This document shows positions 5,259 through 9,363 of a stretch of 9,363 nt of DNA, piece after piece. The DNA comes from Clostridiales bacterium (GTDB taxonomy: Bacteria; Bacillota; Clostridia; Lachnospirales; CAG-274). The stretch spans positions 1 through 9,363 of the forward strand of contig JAJQBF010000272.1 of NCBI GenBank assembly GCA_021203425.1, in the 5' to 3' direction. Positions within the stretch are counted from its first letter, which is position 1, and every line of letters starts with the position of its first letter. The notes below the pieces were generated by a model. It worked only from the letters and a program-made list of their open reading frames with translations, made no database searches and was not told the origin of the DNA. A program made the position numbers and the translations under genes.

Positions 5259-6953
5259 TTATTCCTCCTTAATGTCTATAGAGTTTAATATATTTATAAG
5301 TGAGTTTTTTGCGTCTTCAAGGCTTGTGTTGTAAATTTGGCAGGCTGCCGTCTCAAAGCTGCCGCCGCCCCCCATTTTTTCTACAATAAGGGAAACATTT
5401 ATTTTTTCCATACTCCGCATACTTATATTTATAAAATCCTTTGATTTTGCAAGCACAAATGAGGCTTCGATATCGTCTATCTTAAGCAGCTCGTCTGCTG
5501 TTGTGGCGGTTGTCAAAACAGGGTTCTCACAGCCGTCTTCACAATAAGCAACGGCAAGAACATTTCTTATAATTTCACTTGTGGTAAGGGCTTTTACTCT
5601 GTCAAAATAGCTTTTCTTGGTTTCTTTAAACAGCTGCTTAACCCTTATGGTGTCGGCACCATGTTTTCTTAAATAAGAGGCCGCCTCAAAGGTCTGAATT
5701 CCCGTTTTAAGAGTAAAATATTTTGTATCAAGCATAATTCCGGCAAGCATAGCATCAGCCTCAAGAGTTGAAAGGCGAAAGCTTTTATTTATATATTTAA
5801 GCATTTCGCATATAAGCTCACAGGTTGAAGATGCCCGTGTTTCTATATATGAGGTTACATAACCGGAAACAGCGTTAGGGGCTTTGCGGTGGTGGTCGAA
5901 AAGTATGAATTTGTTTACTTTTTTCGGCAGATCTTCGCTTTCAAAATAGGCCGCCGCATTGCAGTCTACTATAACCAAAAGAGTATGCTCTTTTATAAGG
6001 CTTTCGGCGTCTTCGGGAGAAACGAAAGCTTTCTTATATGTTTTGTCCTCCTTAAGCCTTTCGTAAAGAGGGGCGGAAGAAGAGGTAACCTTTCCCAAAA
6101 CTATATTACAGGGGCGGTTAAATGTTCGGGCAATTTTACATATGCCCACACAAGCGCCCAGACTGTCATAATCTGCATTTTTATGCCCCATAACCAAAAC
6201 ATTGGAACACTCCGTCATAAGATCCGAAAGGGCATAGGCTTTGGCTCTTGCTCTTACTCTTGAGCTTGCTCCCGAAGAAGAAACATTTCCTCCGTAAAAT
6301 CTGAAGGCATCTGTGTTATCTTTTATTACAGCCTGATCGCCGCCTCGGCTTAAGGCTAAGTCAACAGCTCCTTTGGCGAAGTCGAGAGCCTCTTTAAGGG
6401 TTTTGCCATTTGTTCCCACGCCTATGCTTAAGGTTAAGCTGTTTGAATCTCCGCAGTCGGTTTGTTTTATGCTTTCAAGTATGGAAAATTTATTTTCTTC
6501 ACATTTTTTAAGCAAATCACCGCTTAAGAAAAACATATATTTGTCATTTTCGAATCTTTTTACGATACCGCCGGAATTCTGAAAATAGTCGGAAATTTTA
6601 TTGTCGACAATAACACGTATAACACCCTGTCTTTTCTCTTCAATATTGTCGAGACACTCTGACAGATTATCTATAAAGATAAGCCCTACGGCATAGTCTG
6701 AAGAAAAGTCGGCTTTATCCAAAAAAATCTCCGATCCCTCGTCTGTTTTGACAGAAGTTATAATATAAGGAATATTTTTTATTCTGCAAAGCTGTCTGTT
6801 TTTCTTAATGTCAAAGCCCTCGGCTGTTTTATTAAAGGGCTTTCCTTCGCAGCCGGCCTCGGGAAATTCGTTTTTAAATTTATCGTTTGATTCTGTTATA
6901 TTAAGCTTTTCGTCAAGCCTTGCCCAGCTGTAGGGCATTGTTTTTATTTCCAT
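5259..6953 (-). CDS. gdpP: GdpP-family c-di-AMP phosphodiesterase lacking membrane segments
   Basis: This 564-residue DHH/DHHA1 protein resembles GdpP (YybT), which hydrolyses the second messenger c-di-AMP to pApA. In order: a PAS-like N-terminus (about 8-65), a degenerate GGDEF domain (about 85-215, ending LALSRGGDQAVIK), a DHH domain and a DHHA1 domain (to about 555). The DHH metal-site residues are all present: H257, D261 and D263 in GHKNADYD, D330 in VIVDCN, H354 in DHHR, and D409 in GIMLDTK. Two things are odd. There is no N-terminal pair of membrane helices, which Bacillus GdpP has. The DHHA1 motif reads GGGGSFETAACQ, with Ser532 where His is expected. The ATG is only 32 bases after pheA, so no hidden upstream membrane domain fits. 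The ribosome binding site is modest (AGGCGG, about 10 bases upstream). rplI follows after 3 bases. Confidence 0.92.
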   Translation of the reverse strand: MEIKTMPYSWARLDEKLNITESNDKFKNEFPEAGCEGKPFNKTAEGFDIKKNRQLCRIKNIPYIITSVKTDEGSEIFLDKADFSSDYAVGLIFIDNLSECLDNIEEKRQGVIRVIVDNKISDYFQNSGGIVKRFENDKYMFFLSGDLLKKCEENKFSILESIKQTDCGDSNSLTLSIGVGTNGKTLKEALDFAKGAVDLALSRGGDQAVIKDNTDAFRFYGGNVSSSGASSRVRARAKAYALSDLMTECSNVLVMGHKNADYDSLGACVGICKIARTFNRPCNIVLGKVTSSSAPLYERLKEDKTYKKAFVSPEDAESLIKEHTLLVIVDCNAAAYFESEDLPKKVNKFILFDHHRKAPNAVSGYVTSYIETRASSTCELICEMLKYINKSFRLSTLEADAMLAGIMLDTKYFTLKTGIQTFEAASYLRKHGADTIRVKQLFKETKKSYFDRVKALTTSEIIRNVLAVAYCEDGCENPVLTTATTADELLKIDDIEASFVLAKSKDFINISMRSMEKINVSLIVEKMGGGGSFETAACQIYNTSLEDAKNSLINILNSIDIKEE

Positions 6954-6985
6954 TCTTCCGTCACCGCCTGAACTGTTACTGCTTT

Positions 6986-7807
6986 TTATCTTAAATCATA
7001 TAAATTATATGTACCCAAAACCTTAAAAAATGATGTTTTGCGCTTTACCATTGTCAGGGAATCTTCGATATCCTTAGCATTTTTGTTTTCAAGCTCTACG
7101 AAAAACACATATTCCTCGGGGCGGTTTCTCATAGGTCTTGATATTATTTTTACCATGTTTACGTCATATATTGAAAATATGCCCAAAATCATAAAAAGAC
7201 TGCCGGGTTCGTTTGCAACGGAAAAGGCAACAGTTGTTTTGGTGTTCTCTCCCGGTTTTGAATCTTCCTTTTTTGAAACAAGGGCAAACTGTGTGAAATT
7301 TCGCTTGTCGTCCTGTATGCTTTCTCTGAGAACCTTTAAACCGTACATAGGGGCGGAAATTTTGTTGCCTATGGCGGCAATAGGCTCGGAAGACTCCGAA
7401 ACCTGTTTCATAGCCTCTGTTGTAGAAGAAACGGTAATTGTTTCCGCCCACGGAAGATTTTCCCGAAGATAGTGTGAACACTGGGCAATCGGCTGAGGGT
7501 GTGAAAGAACCCTTTTTATATCTTCAAAAGCGGTACCTTCCTTTACAACAAGGCTTTCGGCTATGGGCATATTGAGCTGAGCCGTCATTTTAAGGTTAAA
7601 GTCAAAAATTAATGTGTCAAGTGTAGCATTTATAGACCCTTCCGTTGAATTTTCCACAGGAACAACACCGCAGTCGATTTTGCCGCCGTCTACAGCGGAA
7701 AGCACCTTATATATAGAAGAAAAAGGAACCGTTTCTTCGTTTTTAGCAAAGAAATCGGCGGCGCTGTGGGAAAATGTCCCCTTTGGACCTAAATATCCGT
7801 ATTTCAT
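6986..7807 (-). CDS. pheA: Prephenate dehydratase with ACT regulatory domain
   Basis: This 273-residue enzyme converts prephenate to phenylpyruvate in phenylalanine synthesis. The catalytic domain (about 1-178) opens with YLGPKGTFSHSAA and contains VPVENSTEGSINATLDTL (49-66), the substrate-site signature. The usual TRF triad appears as TQF (172-174). A C-terminal ACT domain (about 191-265) carries PGSLFMIL and ISRP, corresponding to the GALxxxL and ESRP phenylalanine-binding motifs, so feedback inhibition by phenylalanine is likely. There is no chorismate mutase domain, so it is the monofunctional form common in Gram-positive bacteria. The start is supported by GGAGGG at 7813-7818, 5 bases before the ATG. 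It is the first gene after a good promoter at 7840-7868 and is followed by gdpP after 32 bases. Confidence 0.96.
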   Translation of the reverse strand: MKYGYLGPKGTFSHSAADFFAKNEETVPFSSIYKVLSAVDGGKIDCGVVPVENSTEGSINATLDTLIFDFNLKMTAQLNMPIAESLVVKEGTAFEDIKRVLSHPQPIAQCSHYLRENLPWAETITVSSTTEAMKQVSESSEPIAAIGNKISAPMYGLKVLRESIQDDKRNFTQFALVSKKEDSKPGENTKTTVAFSVANEPGSLFMILGIFSIYDVNMVKIISRPMRNRPEEYVFFVELENKNAKDIEDSLTMVKRKTSFFKVLGTYNLYDLR

Positions 7808-7839
7808 AAAAACCCTCCGAAATAAATCATATTATTACT

Positions 7840-7868
7840 ATGATAACATAATATCAGTTTGTTTTCAA
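7840..7868 (-). promoter_or_regulatory. Sigma-A-type promoter for pheA-gdpP-rplI-dnaB
   Basis: On the minus strand TTGAAA (7863-7868) and TATCAT (7840-7845) are separated by exactly 17 bases, each with 5 of 6 consensus matches. The start should fall near 7832-7834, leaving a leader of about 25 bases before pheA. No terminator is seen between truA and this promoter, so read-through from plsC-truA is also possible. The -10 is nested in short dyads (ATCATA/TATGAT at 7826-7844 and ATATTAT/ATAATAT at 7829-7854). Confidence 0.75.
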
Positions 7869-7906
7869 TAAAAATTTCCAAGGTCTTGCTATGCTGTTAA
7901 TAACGG

Positions 7907-8641
7907 TTAATAACAAGCACCTATCATTATAAGCCCTCTTGCCGGTGCTGTGGGACCGGCTTTTGTTCGGTCTTTCGTTTCGAAAACCTCGTTTATTACG
8001 GAAATATCTTTTTCACCTGTTCCTATTTCTATAAGAGTTCCGGTTAAAATTCTTACCATATTTCTGAGAAAGCCGCTTCCGGTATAGGTTATGTCGGTTT
8101 CGCCCTCTTTTTCTTCTATATCGATTGAGAAAATTGTTCTTACTGTTGATTTGTCGGTTTTTTTAACGGCGGAAAAGCCCTTAAAGTCATGAGTTCCGGT
8201 CAAAAGCTTTGCGGCGGCTTTCATTTTTTCGGTGTCAAGGGGTTTGAAAAAATCATAGACGTATTTTCTTTCGAATACATTTACATAGCCCCTTGTGTTT
8301 ATGCGGTAGGTATAGGTTTTTTTAAGAACATTATAGCGGCTGTGGAAACGCTCAGAGGCATATTTTGCCTCGGTTACGGCAATATCCCAAGGAAGGTGTT
8401 CATTTAAAAGAGCCATAATCTCTTTTGGAGATTTGTCTGTTTTTGTGTGGAAATTTACTGTGTGGGCAAGTGCGTGAACGCCGGCGTCCGTTCTTCCGCT
8501 GCCTATAATTTCGACTTCTTCGTCTAATATTCTCCCCAGACATTCTTCAAGCTTTTTTTGAATTGTTGGTTTGTCTTTCTGTCTTTGAAAACCGTAATAA
8601 TTTGTTCCGTCATATCTCAGTGTCAGTTTTATATTGCTCAT
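7907..8641 (-). CDS. truA: tRNA pseudouridine(38-40) synthase TruA
   Basis: This 244-residue enzyme converts uridines 38, 39 and 40 in the tRNA anticodon stem to pseudouridine. The N-terminus LTLRYDGTNYYGFQRQ and the motif GSGRTDAGVHA (47-57) are diagnostic; Asp52 is the catalytic aspartate. Further family features are the FHSRYNVLKKTYTYRI region and FLRNMVRILTGTLIEIG near the C-terminus. Length is normal. Its ATG overlaps the plsC stop by one base (TAATG), with AGGTG at 8649-8653 seven bases upstream, so the two genes are translationally coupled. A 9-base direct repeat, GTTAATAAC (7896-7904 and 7906-7914, plus-strand reading), covers the stop codon and has no evident function. Confidence 0.97.
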   Translation of the reverse strand: MSNIKLTLRYDGTNYYGFQRQKDKPTIQKKLEECLGRILDEEVEIIGSGRTDAGVHALAHTVNFHTKTDKSPKEIMALLNEHLPWDIAVTEAKYASERFHSRYNVLKKTYTYRINTRGYVNVFERKYVYDFFKPLDTEKMKAAAKLLTGTHDFKGFSAVKKTDKSTVRTIFSIDIEEKEGETDITYTGSGFLRNMVRILTGTLIEIGTGEKDISVINEVFETKDRTKAGPTAPARGLIMIGACY

Positions 8642-9354
8642 TATAATGCACCTGTTATAATATCTCTTACCCTTACGTTAAGGTCTGCCTGTTCGTCTTT
8701 CGGCATATTTTCTGTGTATATAGGCTCGTGTATTGTCAAAATAACCTCTGTTTTGCCTATGTTCCACTTTCTGTCCATAACTCTGTAGCTGCCGTCTATT
8801 GTAACGGGAATTATGGGGGCTTTTGCCTTTGTGGCAAGCTTGAAACTTCCGGCATGGAACTCGGCAACGGATCCGTCACGGCTCCTTGTTCCCTCGGGGA
8901 ATATAACCATACTTTGACCGTTTTTTATCTGTTTTATGCCTTCGGTAATTACCTTAAGAGACTGTTTCATATCATCTCTGTCCATAAAAAGACAGTGTAT
9001 AAGTGTCATCCAGTCGCTTAAAAATGGGAATTTCTGCAGATCCGTTTTGGCTATAAAGCCGATTGGAAAACCCATATTTCCCATAAGAATGGGTATGTCA
9101 AAATAGCCCTGATGGTTTGAAACAACAAGAACAGGTCTGTCCTTTATAAGATTTTCCTTTCCTATAACCTTAACCGTCGACCCTGTGGAGCGAATAATAT
9201 ATTTAGCCCAGTTTTCGGCGTCAGACCAAATTCTCTTTTCCGCCTTTTCAGGCTCTGTCGTAAGCATCTTTTTGACTCTTGCCGTTTCCCTTAAATTGTT
9301 TGTAAGCCAGGCAAACTGTCTTATATACCAAAATATACTTTTTATACTTAACAT
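8641..9354 (-). CDS. plsC: 1-acyl-sn-glycerol-3-phosphate acyltransferase (PlsC family)
   Basis: This 237-residue protein should acylate lysophosphatidic acid to phosphatidic acid, the second acylation in membrane phospholipid synthesis. The four acyltransferase blocks are visible: NHQGYFD (80-86; the HX4D pair is His81 and Asp86), the region KTDLQKFPFLSDWM (103-116) leading to MDRDD, FPEGTRSR (152-159), and IIPVTIDGS (181-189). The N-terminal 20 residues contain an aromatic-rich stretch (IFWYIRQFAWL) that could dip into the membrane; there is no clear transmembrane helix. The ATG is supported by GGAG at 9360-9363, the last bases of the window, 5 bases upstream. Promoter and any preceding genes lie outside. 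Other family members acylate different lysophospholipids or lipids, so the exact acceptor is inferred. Confidence 0.92.
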   Translation of the reverse strand: MLSIKSIFWYIRQFAWLTNNLRETARVKKMLTTEPEKAEKRIWSDAENWAKYIIRSTGSTVKVIGKENLIKDRPVLVVSNHQGYFDIPILMGNMGFPIGFIAKTDLQKFPFLSDWMTLIHCLFMDRDDMKQSLKVITEGIKQIKNGQSMVIFPEGTRSRDGSVAEFHAGSFKLATKAKAPIIPVTIDGSYRVMDRKWNIGKTEVILTIHEPIYTENMPKDEQADLNVRVRDIITGAL

Positions 9355-9363
9355 AATTTCTCC

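Noticed and set aside
5889..6263. Plus-strand open frame of 124 codons opposite gdpP
   Set aside because: It lies wholly antisense to a gene with clear catalytic motifs and is a shadow of its codon pattern.
7038..7472. Plus-strand open frame of 144 codons opposite pheA, and a minus-strand frame at 7164-7481
   Set aside because: Both overlap the well-supported pheA frame, show no family motifs, and lack proper start signals.
7896..7914. Tandem 9-base repeat GTTAATAAC at the truA stop
   Set aside because: Only two copies, partly coding, with no structure or known site; likely chance.
1..9363. tRNA or rRNA genes, CRISPR arrays, insertion sequences, riboswitches
   Set aside because: Intergenic regions are all under 210 bases and none shows tRNA arms, spaced repeats, transposase motifs or a recognisable riboswitch core.

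Overview
This window looks like ordinary chromosome from a low-GC, anaerobic Firmicute, most likely class Clostridia. The evidence is a clostridial-type 2[4Fe-4S] ferredoxin, strong AAGGAGG-like ribosome binding sites, TTGaaa/TATaaT-type promoters, AT-rich codon choice, and the Firmicute-typical gene order gdpP-rplI-dnaB. I cannot name the genus from sequence alone.

Layout, right to left, because all genes but one are on the minus strand. (1) plsC and truA (9354-7907) overlap by one base (TAATG) and form the end of a lipid-synthesis/tRNA-modification transcription unit that enters from the right edge. (2) A 99-base gap holds a well-formed promoter (TTGAAA-17-TATCAT) for a four-gene unit, pheA-gdpP-rplI-dnaB (7807-3419), with gaps of 32, 3 and 13 bases. 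It combines phenylalanine synthesis, c-di-AMP turnover, a ribosomal protein and the replicative helicase. (3) The dnaB unit converges on a small plus-strand ferredoxin gene (3133-3303). The ferredoxin has its own strong promoter, a dyad over its start site, and a good intrinsic terminator. (4) Divergent from the ferredoxin is a tldD-tldE pair (2942-210), whose coding regions abut as TAAATG and which should make the two subunits of one metalloprotease. (5) The first 209 bases have no convincing gene but contain a long imperfect hairpin (51-131) and small AT-rich palindromes.

Most content is housekeeping, and I see no new defence, mobile or biosynthetic system. The points most worth a second look are: a c-di-AMP phosphodiesterase (GdpP) that lacks the usual N-terminal membrane segments and has Ser where the DHHA1 GGGH histidine is expected; the unexplained 81-base hairpin downstream of tldE; a 9-bp dyad over the ferredoxin start site; a ninth cysteine in the ferredoxin; and an A8 tract plus hairpin at the linker of dnaB, which on the other strand reads as an intrinsic terminator.
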